Source: JAYRWD01 sp041918255 (GTDB lineage: Bacteria > Patescibacteriota > Dojkabacteria > B142 > WJKM01). From it: a stretch of 20,905 nucleotides of DNA. The notes under the pieces are model-generated. The model did no database searches and was not told where the DNA came from. It saw only the letters and a program-made list of their open reading frames with translations. The translations under genes and the position numbers were made by a program. The DNA is taken from positions 1-20,905 of the forward strand of contig JAYRWD010000048.1 in assembly GCA_041918255.1 (NCBI GenBank), in the 5' to 3' direction. Of the stretch, positions 7,723 through 14,228 are shown piece after piece (positions within the stretch are counted from its first letter, which is position 1; each line of letters starts with the position of its first letter).

Positions 7723-8490
7723 TTACTTGCGCTCCTTTCTGTGGGTTACTAAACCTCCATAGGTTTGATCGATAGGCATAATTTCAATATTATCAATATT
7801 AACTCTAAGCGGCTGTTTTATAACCCATTCTATAGTATTTGCAACATCTTCTGGCTTTAATGCTCTTGTATTCGCGTAAACTTGCCTTGCCTTTTCTTGA
7901 TCACCTTTAAATCTTACTATTGAAAACTCAGTTTCAGCGGTTCCTGGTTCAATATTTGTCACTTTAATATCTGTCCCAAAAAGATCAGCTCGAAGGTTTC
8001 TCGAAAACTGTCTCACAAAAGCTTTTGTTGCTCCATAGACATTCCCTTTTGGATAAGGTGCACTACCAGCCACAGATCCGATATTGATTATCAATCCAGT
8101 ATTTCTTTTCTTCATATTCTGTAAGGCGAAGTATGTACAGTAAACAAGTCCTTTATTATTTGTTTCGATCATTTGTTCCCAATCTTCAATCTTTGAATCC
8201 TGAGCTAAATCAAGACCTAATGCCAAACCTGCACTATTAATAAGAACATCTATATCTTTAAATTCTTCTGGCAGTTCTTCAAACATTTCTTTTACTTGAT
8301 TTTTATCAGTCACATCTACTTCAATGGTCATTACATTTCCTTTCATAGAATTTTTTAATTCGTCAAGTATACTTTTTCTTCTAGCCACAAGTATTAATTT
8401 ATATCCTTCCTTTGCTAATAGCTCTGCAGTCGATCTCCCAAATCCAGAAGAAGCACCTGTAATCAACACAGTTTTATAATCATTATCCAT
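7723..8490 (-). CDS. ydfG: NADP-dependent SDR dehydrogenase, YdfG-like
   Basis: 255 residues of a classical short-chain dehydrogenase. The cofactor-binding TGASSGFG is at 11-18, NSAG at 85-88, the structural Asn at 111-112, and the catalytic Ser139 (NIGSVAG), Tyr152 and Lys156 (VYGATKAF). The long match to the YdfG subgroup is distinctive: APYPKGNVYGATKAFVRQFS, then VTNIEPGTAETEFS and VRFKGD. YdfG enzymes oxidise L-allo-threonine, serine and other 3-hydroxy acids, and also reduce malonic semialdehyde. A promoter at 8507-8534 suggests independent transcription. Subfamily assignment is good; the physiological substrate here is inferred. Confidence 0.88.
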   Translation of the reverse strand: MDNDYKTVLITGASSGFGRSTAELLAKEGYKLILVARRKSILDELKNSMKGNVMTIEVDVTDKNQVKEMFEELPEEFKDIDVLINSAGLALGLDLAQDSKIEDWEQMIETNNKGLVYCTYFALQNMKKRNTGLIINIGSVAGSAPYPKGNVYGATKAFVRQFSRNLRADLFGTDIKVTNIEPGTAETEFSIVRFKGDQEKARQVYANTRALKPEDVANTIEWVIKQPLRVNIDNIEIMPIDQTYGGLVTHRKERK

Positions 8491-8506
8491 TTTGTTTAAA
8501 TAAAAG

Positions 8507-8534
8507 CTTATACATTTATTCTGATGATATTCAA
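8507..8534 (-). promoter_or_regulatory. Promoter of the YdfG-like gene
   Basis: Minus strand: -35 TTGAAT (8534-8529), 16-nt spacer, -10 TATAAG (8512-8507). The predicted leader before the ATG at 8490 is about 10 nt. Confidence 0.45.
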
Positions 8535-8630
8535 AAAGGTAAATTTGTACAATAGACGCGAATTATAAATCTCTATCGGTCCAAATATTTCCTTTGTTCC
8601 ATCCCGGAAGACAAGGCTTCGCTTCGCTTC

Positions 8631-8664
8631 ATTTCATTTTGAGGGGAGTTGGCATTGCTCGAAC
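8631..8664 (-). repeat. Solo copy of the repeat-module end (34 nt) behind csaA
   Basis: These 34 nt are identical to 12306-12339 and differ at three positions from 13380-13413. They end with CTCGAAC on the plus strand, 22 nt past the csaA stop, and are followed by TTTTTAA as at 13414. The sequence to the left (GGCTTCGCTTCGCTTC) is not shared with the other copies, so only the module's terminal part is present here. Confidence 0.85.
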
Positions 8665-8686
8665 TTTTTAAATAGAATACAACCCA

Positions 8687-9022
8687 TCAGTACATTTTCC
8701 CTCCAATTTGAACATCATCCATATCTGGAGCTATTAATACACAATTATTATTTTGATCTGGTACTCCTAAAGTAAGAACTTCCGACTGAAAAGGTCCAAT
8801 TTGTCTTGGGGGAAAATTTACGACACCAAGTACAAGTTTGCCAATTAAATCTTCCTTTATGTAATTTTGCACAATTTGAACCGAAGAGTGTTTTATTCCA
8901 ATTTCACTTCCGAAATCGATCGTAAGTTTAAATGCAGGCTTTTTAGCTTCAGGAAAATCATTAACCTCAAGAATTTTACCAACTCTAACGTCTAATTTAA
9001 TAAAATCATCATAGGTTGCCAT
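8687..9022 (-). CDS. csaA: CsaA-type tRNA-binding chaperone-like protein
   Basis: 111 residues, the full length of CsaA. It is a single OB-fold of the tRNA-binding domain family. DVRVGKILEVNDFPEAKKPAFKL, GIKHSSVQI and LVLGVVNFPPRQIGPFQSEVL are diagnostic, and the C-terminus QIGGKMY is typical. Family members bind tRNA or act as a dimeric chaperone linked to export in Bacillus. It follows proS by 42 nt on the same strand and is probably the last gene of the T-box-controlled transcript, which would put a tRNA-binding protein beside a tRNA synthetase; cotranscription is inferred. A solo repeat lies just behind its stop. Confidence 0.93.
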   Translation of the reverse strand: MATYDDFIKLDVRVGKILEVNDFPEAKKPAFKLTIDFGSEIGIKHSSVQIVQNYIKEDLIGKLVLGVVNFPPRQIGPFQSEVLTLGVPDQNNNCVLIAPDMDDVQIGGKMY

Positions 9023-9064
9023 AATTATATTTTGTAATAAATTAATTTATTTAACTTTATGTCA

Positions 9065-10501
9065 TTAATACGATCTTGCAAATATTGTGACTTCAGAGTT
9101 TTCTTCGCCATTGTAAAAACATTTACCTAGATCCTTCTCATCGAATGGCCTACATCTTGTTGTTGCTTTAGTGATAGCCTTGATTTTCTGTTCGGAATCT
9201 ATCTCACCTGAAAAATATGTTTTGATAAATCCTTTATGATTTTCTAATTTTGACTTAAACTCATCAAAATTGTTTACCTCAAACGTATTGTTAATTGTAA
9301 AATCCTTGTGACTATTAAATATTATAGTTTCAATTTCTGATAACGCTTTCTTAAATTCTAGGGTCAGTTCTGATAATTTAACTTTTTTCTTAGTGCCATC
9401 TACCCGATAAACCAAAGTCACAAGATTATCTTTCACTTCATTTTCTCCAATCTCAATTCTTATTGGTACACCCTTCATTTCCCACTGTGAAAATTTCCAA
9501 CCTGGGGAATTGTCTGTCCAATCGACAATTAGACGAAAGTCTGAAAGTTGTTTTTCGGTTTTCTCAATATATGCTTTTATGGAATTTTTAGCATCTTCAG
9601 TTTTAAAAATCGGTACTATAACTGCCTGATAAGGGGCAACTTGAGGAGGTAACACTAATCCTTTATCGTCACCATGAGCTAGAATAATTGCTCCAATCAT
9701 TCTAGTTGAGCTACCCCAACTCGTCATCCAAGGTAATTGCTCAACATTATTTTCGTCAACAAATGAAATACCAAATGATCTAGCAAATGATTGGCTCAGT
9801 AAATGTGATGTACCACATTGCAAAGCTTTACCATCTTTCATTAGAGCTTCAAGAGTTGTTGTATATTCAGCACCAGCAAACTTTTCGGCTTCTGTTTTAC
9901 GTCCAGTAATCACATATAGATTCAATATCTTATTCATAAAACTTTTATACATCTCAAGTGCCCTATATACCTCCTTTTCTGCATCTGCTTTTGTTGCATG
10001 AATCGTATGTCCTTCTTGCCATAAGAATTCTGTTGTTCGCAAAAATGGTATAGTTCGTTTTTCCCATCTAACAATATTTGCCCATTGATTTAATCGCAAA
10101 GGCAAATCACGATATGAATGAATCCATTTTGCAAACATTGAGTAAACTATTGTTTCTGATGTTGGTCTGATTACAAGCTTCTGCTCGAGTTTCTTTCCGC
10201 CAGCATGAGTTACTATAGCTACCTCTGGAGCAAATCCCTCAACATGGCTCGCTTCTTTTTCCAAAAAACTATATGGAATTAATAACGGGAAATATGCATT
10301 TTCAACCCCAGCCTCCTTTATCAATTTGTCCATTTGTTGTTGTATCAATTCCCAAACTCTATATCCATATGGTCTAAAAACAATACAACCGCTGACTGGT
10401 GAATAATCTGCCAATTCAGCTTTTTGAACTAGTTCCTGATACCACTTTGCCTGGTCTATTGATCTTGGGGTAAGTTTATTAAGCTTTTTTGTTTCTATCA
10501 T
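9065..10501 (-). CDS. proS: Prolyl-tRNA synthetase, archaeal/eukaryotic type
   Basis: 478 residues. This class II synthetase charges tRNA-Pro with proline in the cytoplasm. The short form without the bacterial editing insertion is shown by RPTSET (112-117) leading directly into motif 2 at about 145-165 (RWEKRTIPFLRTTEFLWQEGHT). Motif 3 is near 267-285 (GSSTRMIGAIILAHGDDKG). The C-terminal zinc-binding-like region is reduced to CRPFDEKD, and the protein ends in the typical ARSY with the terminal Tyr that reaches the active site. It begins 17 nt after the ornithine cyclodeaminase stop, so both are made from the T-box leader. It has no Shine-Dalgarno sequence. Identification is secure. Confidence 0.97.
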   Translation of the reverse strand: MIETKKLNKLTPRSIDQAKWYQELVQKAELADYSPVSGCIVFRPYGYRVWELIQQQMDKLIKEAGVENAYFPLLIPYSFLEKEASHVEGFAPEVAIVTHAGGKKLEQKLVIRPTSETIVYSMFAKWIHSYRDLPLRLNQWANIVRWEKRTIPFLRTTEFLWQEGHTIHATKADAEKEVYRALEMYKSFMNKILNLYVITGRKTEAEKFAGAEYTTTLEALMKDGKALQCGTSHLLSQSFARSFGISFVDENNVEQLPWMTSWGSSTRMIGAIILAHGDDKGLVLPPQVAPYQAVIVPIFKTEDAKNSIKAYIEKTEKQLSDFRLIVDWTDNSPGWKFSQWEMKGVPIRIEIGENEVKDNLVTLVYRVDGTKKKVKLSELTLEFKKALSEIETIIFNSHKDFTINNTFEVNNFDEFKSKLENHKGFIKTYFSGEIDSEQKIKAITKATTRCRPFDEKDLGKCFYNGEENSEVTIFARSY

Positions 10502-10518
10502 TTTTAATAATTAATGAG

Positions 10519-11541
10519 TTAATTAACTAAAGAAAACAAATTTTTTGGATCCTCCAAAGCAGGAACCAAATTTAGATCTTGTCCAATATTGTATTTTAAA
10601 GCAAGATCATAAGTAAATCTAAGCGCGGAATAATCTTCCAATCCAATACCAACTGAATCAAATAAAGTGATTTCATTACCATTAGTTCTGCCCAATTCAA
10701 TACCCTGCATAAGTTGGAATAGTTCACGATATGCTAATTCTTCAGCTCTGTCTTTACTCAATCTTTGTATCTCACCTTCAACATATGCTTGTTCAAAATA
10801 TTCTACAACAATGCGGCATCTATCCAAGATATTCAATTCTAATTCTGTCTTTCCAATAGTATCTCCCCCTAAAGCGTTAATATGCACTCCTTCATGTACC
10901 CATGAATCTTTGATAACATCAACATTTGCCTTGCACGCAGTACATGTTGTAATAATATCTGCACCTTTTGTTGCTTCCTCAGCATCATGGCATCTAATAA
11001 ATTTTATTCCAAGTGCTGAAATATTATGTTCGTATTTATCCATGGCTTTAGAGTCAATATCAAAAAAACGAATTTCTTTAATATCACGTACAAGCAACAT
11101 TGCTTTGGTCTGGAATTCACTTTGCGCGCCTGTACCAATCAATGCCCATACTTGAGAATTTTTACGTGCCATTAGATCAGTTGCCAACGCAGCATTTGCT
11201 GCAGTTCTAAATGCAGTTAATACTGTCATCTCGCTAAACATTAGTGGGTATCCATATTTTATTTCGGACAATTGCCCAGTGGCTACAACTGTAAGTTTGT
11301 TGCTTAAAATGTTTCTTGGATGACAGTTTACATATTTAAATGTGTAATAATTTTTATTGTCACATATTGGCATAAGCTCAAGGACACCATCTGGTACGTG
11401 CATTGCAGGTCGTGGCACTTTTGTAAATATCTCCCAATTACAATAATCTTCCTTCAAGGTCTGCATTAAATCCTGAAGAAATTTATCAAACCCATGACGT
11501 TTGACTATCTCGGCAATTGCCTCTTCTGTAATGACTTTCAT
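10519..11541 (-). CDS. ocd: Ornithine cyclodeaminase (ornithine to proline)
   Basis: 340 residues of the ornithine cyclodeaminase/mu-crystallin family, which uses NAD to convert L-ornithine to L-proline and ammonia in one step. Marks of a true cyclodeaminase as opposed to a general mu-crystallin relative are Lys69 (the catalytic Lys position of the Pseudomonas enzyme), Asp227 in INALGGDTIGKTEL, the nucleotide-binding GTGAQSEFQ (136-144), and the late EGEIQ and LFDSVGIGLEDYSALR blocks. It is the first gene behind the T-box leader and is followed at 17 nt by proS, so proline supply and tRNA-Pro charging are under one control. This route to proline is unexpected if the organism is a member of the amino-acid-poor Patescibacteria. 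Confidence 0.93.
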   Translation of the reverse strand: MKVITEEAIAEIVKRHGFDKFLQDLMQTLKEDYCNWEIFTKVPRPAMHVPDGVLELMPICDNKNYYTFKYVNCHPRNILSNKLTVVATGQLSEIKYGYPLMFSEMTVLTAFRTAANAALATDLMARKNSQVWALIGTGAQSEFQTKAMLLVRDIKEIRFFDIDSKAMDKYEHNISALGIKFIRCHDAEEATKGADIITTCTACKANVDVIKDSWVHEGVHINALGGDTIGKTELELNILDRCRIVVEYFEQAYVEGEIQRLSKDRAEELAYRELFQLMQGIELGRTNGNEITLFDSVGIGLEDYSALRFTYDLALKYNIGQDLNLVPALEDPKNLFSLVN

Positions 11542-11595
11542 TACTTTACAAATAAAAAATTAAATTATCCCTTAGTTTATTTGTAGGTTGCCGAG

Positions 11596-11654
11596 AAAAC
11601 AAAAGACCTCGTCAAAGCCTGACAGAATAAATCTATCCGGCAAGGACGAGGTCT
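11596..11654 (-). terminator. Rho-independent terminator of the T-box leader
   Basis: A perfect 10-bp stem AGACCTCGTC/GACGAGGTCT (11654-11645 with 11613-11604) encloses a second helix (GATAGA/TCTGTC, with G-T) and is followed by TTTGTTTT (11603-11596). Its 5' arm contains the 3' half of the antiterminator upper stem, so the two folds are mutually exclusive. Confidence 0.9.
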
Positions 11655-11880
11655 CTCGTGGTACCACCTTGCTTCAATTAGTTAACTATCTAAATAAAAA
11701 CACACCTCACGGTGTGCTAATAATCAGATAAAACTAATCCTTACTAGTGCTCCGTTATTACGACACACTTTGCGATATTTTTACGGTTAGCTTCCGTCGT
11801 AGTAATTCCTTGTGGGATTTCTCCTACGCTACTCATCTACTGGGGTAGATTCAAACGTATTTATTAAATTAGTTACCATT
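11596..11880 (-). promoter_or_regulatory. T-box riboswitch (probably tRNA-Pro responsive)
   Basis: The leader of ocd-proS has the hallmark T-box sequence AAGGTGGTACCACG (11670-11657). The antiterminator folds exactly as in the family: lower stem GCAAGG/CCTTGC (11672-11667 with 11645-11640), a 7-nt bulge TGGTACC (11666-11660) that would pair with tRNA NCCA, and an upper stem ACGAG/CTCGT around AGAC. The bulge U matches an A discriminator, as in tRNA-Pro. A long stem III lies at 11738-11677, capped by CACACC-GTGA-GGTGTG. The competing terminator is listed separately. The stem I region (11880-11739) begins GATGAGTAG, but I could not fit a canonical stem I or place the specifier. CCC/CCA triplets occur in two hairpins (11850-11835 and 11827-11812). 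Proline specificity is inferred from the genes. Confidence 0.88.
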
Positions 11881-11913
11881 TTACTAAATTTTTTGAAAAA
11901 TAACAAATTTTCC

Positions 11914-12339
11914 GCTCGAACAACTATTATATATGGTCAACCATAATGTCTGTACAACTCGCTTGGTTGGGGGTCTTGGACCTGTCTGCCGACAGGCAGG
12001 CAAACTCAAGAACCATTTCACCAAGTATCCATTCTCAAGTATACGTTTACCAAGGCTATCTTTCTCAGCCATAGGCTGATCTGCCTCTGGCACGAAACTG
12101 GTCTACTGATTTTAATCTGAAATTGTTCACAGTGAAAACTAATTTTTTTATTCTGCTTAAAAATGGACTTATTCAATTCCGAAAATGGTTTTCGTCTATA
12201 TAATTATAACAAAAATGCTGAAAAGTATTGCCTGCCTGCCGAAGCTTTAGCGAAGGCATGGATATTTGCGTAAAAAATATTTTTCGAAATGAAATTTGCC
12301 CCAATATTTCATTTTGAGGGGAGTTGGCATTGCTCGAAC
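11914..12339. repeat. Repeat module 1 (about 425 nt), between the T-box and the 12342-12947 gene
   Basis: On the plus strand the module runs: GCTCGAAC (11914-11921); a palindrome ATGGTCAACCAT (11933-11944) with AATGTCTGTACAA; block A (11964-12063), which holds the hairpin CCTGTCTG-CCGA-CAGGCAGG; a less conserved spacer (12064-12213); and block B (12214-12339) ending in CTCGAAC 2 nt from the next gene's stop. Block B matches module 2 at 123 of 126 positions, with all three differences being transitions. Block A matches over about 100 nt with one indel and a few substitutions. Block B also carries on the minus strand a 27-codon open frame (12330-12247), identical in module 2 except for Pro4 to Ser. 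I judge the module to be non-coding. Confidence 0.9.
11926..11931 (-). promoter_or_regulatory. Candidate -10 box for the T-box operon
   Basis: TATAAT on the minus strand, inside repeat module 1 between its palindrome and CTCGAAC end. No good -35 is visible at 16-18 nt (TACAGA at 17). Transcription would start near 11919, about 40 nt before the folded leader. If real, the repeat supplies the promoter of the proline operon. Confidence 0.35.
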
Positions 12340-12341
12340 CA

Positions 12342-12947
12342 TTATTTTTTGCGTATCTTTATTTGGTAAATGAAAACAGCGCTCATAACAATCATTAGTA
12401 AAAAGCAAGTTAATACTAAAATTAGAATGTATTGGAATTGAATATCAAATAATGAACATGTTTCAGCTGTTGGATCCAATTGATCAATAAATAATCTTTC
12501 AAAATGTGTCTTTACATATTGATAATCAAACTTTTGGACGTTCTGCGCATTACTTTCATAATCACTGTATTTTTGGTTCCATTCCTCATTACTTATTGCT
12601 CTATTATTGACAATATCTATAACAAATGCGCCAGATCCTCCCCAAATATATTTACCATCTGTAATGGGAATATCTGAATACGTGAAATTAATGTATTCAC
12701 CTGGATCACCTTTCTTTATACTAACCAGATGAGTGCAATAAAATGGTAAATTGTTTTTTTGATATTCTTCAATACCTGAAACAGTTTGATCGAAGACCTC
12801 AACTGAAAAACTCGCTGTTATTTTATAATTTTCAGTTTGTGCAGCATCATTAAACCCTTGTGCATTGGGTTTGCTTGAGTATGAAAGGAGGGAAGTTGAT
12901 ATTAGCGCTACTATAATTAATTTATTAATTATACTTTTAAAAGTCAT
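12342..12947 (-). CDS. Hypothetical exported protein anchored by a C-terminal TM helix
   Basis: From the ATG at 12947 this gives 201 residues; a GTG at 12959 would add four. An N-terminal signal peptide is likely: a Lys-containing start, the hydrophobic core LIIVALISTSLLSY, and a small-residue end near NAQG. The middle ~140 residues are hydrophilic with two Cys (FYCTH, ETCSL) and would be outside the cell. A single membrane helix follows (YILILVLTCFLLMIVMSAVFIY) and a short basic tail (KIRKK) that should stay in the cytoplasm, giving a type I topology. I recognise no family. The gene lies between repeat modules 1 and 2 and has its own -10 box at 12977-12972. Base composition is like its neighbours. 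Function is unknown. Confidence 0.7.
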   Translation of the reverse strand: MTFKSIINKLIIVALISTSLLSYSSKPNAQGFNDAAQTENYKITASFSVEVFDQTVSGIEEYQKNNLPFYCTHLVSIKKGDPGEYINFTYSDIPITDGKYIWGGSGAFVIDIVNNRAISNEEWNQKYSDYESNAQNVQKFDYQYVKTHFERLFIDQLDPTAETCSLFDIQFQYILILVLTCFLLMIVMSAVFIYQIKIRKK

Positions 12948-12971
12948 AGATCTGGACACTAAAAGATTTAA

Positions 12972-12977
12972 ATTATA
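12972..12977 (-). promoter_or_regulatory. -10 box upstream of the 12342-12947 gene
   Basis: TATAAT on the minus strand, predicted start near 12965, 18 nt before the ATG at 12947. No convincing -35 is present. It lies outside the repeat, within the gene's own segment. Confidence 0.4.
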
Positions 12978-13018
12978 CTCAAACCGATTTCTAAAATATG
13001 AAACTTTGATTTTAAATG

Positions 13019-13413
13019 GCTCGAACCACCATTGTATAGTGTCAACACTATACTCTTTACGGGTTGCCTGGTTGGGATCTTGGACCTGTCTGCCGACAGG
13101 CAGGCAAACTCAAGAACAGTTTCACCAAATATCCATTCTCAAGTATACGTTTACCAAGGCTATCTTTCAATTGGAAGAACGATTTTAATCAAAAATTATT
13201 CTCTGTTAAGACCAATTTCATTATTCCAACTTAGACTATGAAGAAGTGCCTACTTTACAGTGGTTTACAATTATGAGTGATGATAGCAATGCTGAAAAGT
13301 ATTGCCTGCCTGCCGAAGCTTTAGCGAAGGCATGGATATTTGCGTAAAAAATATTTTTCGAAATGAAATTTGCCCCAATATTTCATTTTGAGGGAAGTTG
13401 GCATTGTTTGAAC
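13019..13413. repeat. Repeat module 2 (about 395 nt), between the two cassette-like genes
   Basis: It has the same order as module 1: GCTCGAAC (13019-13026); the palindrome GTATAGTGTCAACACTATAC (13034-13053); block A (13069-13167); a diverged spacer; and block B (13288-13413), ending TTTGAAC in place of CTCGAAC. The palindrome differs in sequence from that of module 1 but keeps perfect pairing and the central GTCAAC, so the fold seems conserved rather than the bases. Block B begins with a CCTGCCTGCCGAAGC...GCGAAGGCA imperfect hairpin, as in module 1. The end lies 24 nt past the stop of the 13438-14010 gene. Confidence 0.9.
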
Positions 13414-13437
13414 TTTTTAATTCTTAAATAAAACAAC

Positions 13438-14010
13438 TTATTTACCTACTTCCCAATAACCCATTATTGTCCACCAACAGAATATTGATATAAAAGCTAA
13501 AAGCAATAGGATTATTGTGTATGTCAATAATGATAACTTTTTATATCGCTTGAGAAATGAAAATATATTCCAATTTAAAATCAATGGAGCCAATAATTGG
13601 AAGTTACTTGAAAGAATAGTATTCATAATGTTTGAATTTATCCCTAACTTTATATCGCGATATCTACTTGCTAAATAGAGACTCATAAAAATGACAGAAA
13701 TAACCGAAGATATAAGAAGTAAAATATTTAAAACCTTTAGTACTTTTGGGAATTTGAATAATTTCCACTTATGAAAAAGTTTTGAAAATATCACGACAAG
13801 AACATAAGGAATAATCAGCATTGGAGACATCATCAAGGTCCAAAAAAAAGGTGGACCAATATTATATGAATGGGTAATTGGATATATCAATGAAGTTTCA
13901 AGAAACGATAAGTATATCCAAATGATAAAAAGTGAACTAAATGCTAACAATATTGCATAACAAGTTTCATAAACAAATTTGTTTTTAAGTAGTTTCTTAA
14001 TCATCTTCAT
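13438..14010 (-). CDS. Hypothetical multi-span membrane protein
   Basis: 190 residues with about five predicted membrane helices: residues ~13-35 (YAILLAFSSLFIIWIYLSFL), ~50-75 (FFWTLMMSPMLIIPYVLVVIF), ~90-112 (VLNILLLISSVISVIFMSLYL), ~130-148, and ~157-182 (LLTYTIILLLLAFISIFCWW). Loops are short and Lys-rich. I recognise no family motif; it could be a small transporter, a sensor or an immunity-like membrane protein, but nothing in the sequence decides. The ATG at 14010 (or the ATG two codons later) lacks a Shine-Dalgarno sequence. It sits between repeat module 2 and the partial module beside tRNA-Gln, so it and the 12342-12947 gene each form a gene-plus-repeat unit of about 1.05 kb in the same orientation. 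Confidence 0.7.
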   Translation of the reverse strand: MKMIKKLLKNKFVYETCYAILLAFSSLFIIWIYLSFLETSLIYPITHSYNIGPPFFWTLMMSPMLIIPYVLVVIFSKLFHKWKLFKFPKVLKVLNILLLISSVISVIFMSLYLASRYRDIKLGINSNIMNTILSSNFQLLAPLILNWNIFSFLKRYKKLSLLTYTIILLLLAFISIFCWWTIMGYWEVGK

Positions 14011-14049
14011 ATGATCAAACTTAAGTTTCGCAAAGTATAATATTCAATC

Positions 14050-14094
14050 ACTCGAACCTATGGGGGTATATGGTTGACCATAATGTCTGTACAA
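14050..14094. repeat. Partial repeat module beside tRNA-Gln
   Basis: It carries ACTCGAAC (14050-14057), the palindrome ATGGTTGACCAT (14070-14081), and AATGTCTGTACAA (14082-14094). The palindrome and tail match module 1 (11933-11957) at all but the two central bases, where CA is replaced by TG. Blocks A and B are missing; the sequence passes in 10 nt to the 3' end of tRNA-Gln. It forms a direct repeat with module 1, bracketing the two-gene segment. Confidence 0.8.
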
Positions 14095-14104
14095 ATTTCC
14101 TTCA

Positions 14105-14175
14105 TTGCGGGACATGGATTCGAACCATGATACACGGCTTCAAAGGCCGTTGTCCTGCCGTTAGACGATCCCGCA
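14105..14175 (-). tRNA. tRNA-Gln (anticodon TTG)
   Basis: 71 nt with all arms: acceptor TGCGGGA/TCCCGCA, D-arm GTCT...GGAC, anticodon stem ACGGC/GCCGT with loop CTTTGAA (anticodon TTG), a 4-nt variable loop, T-stem CATGG/CCATG with loop TTCGAAT, and discriminator A. CCA is not encoded. The 3' end faces the repeat array at 14094. Confidence 0.97.
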
Positions 14176-14193
14176 ATATGACTTGCGTCTGAA

Positions 14194-14202
14194 ATTATAC
14201 CA
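14194..14202 (-). promoter_or_regulatory. Extended -10 promoter of tRNA-Gln
   Basis: TGGTATAAT on the minus strand (TGn plus a perfect -10), with the predicted start about 12 nt before the tRNA 5' end. There is no clear -35, as is usual for extended -10 promoters. Confidence 0.6.
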
Positions 14203-14228
14203 AAAACAAAGCGAAATGCCTCCGGTAC

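Noticed and set aside
11933..11944. TTGACC/TTGACA in the module palindromes as -35 boxes
   Set aside because: No -10 lies at 16-18 nt downstream on the minus strand in any of the three copies; the nearby TATAAT/TACAAT are too close.
11884..12093. 69-codon minus-strand frame containing KDSLGKRILENGYLV
   Set aside because: It spans module 1 block A and its palindromes. The matching stretch in module 2 is not in a comparable frame as a whole; it is treated as repeat translation.
12865..13241. Plus-strand frames across the start of the 12342-12947 gene and module 2
   Set aside because: They cross a real gene's signal-peptide region on the opposite strand and repeat sequence; there is no family resemblance.
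11914..14094. CRISPR array
   Set aside because: The repeats are about 400 nt, only two to three copies, and are separated by whole genes, not short unique spacers.
11914..14094. Classical integron with attC sites
   Set aside because: No integrase gene, no GTTRRRY/RYYYAAC core pairs, and modules are far longer than typical attC sites; only the general layout is similar.
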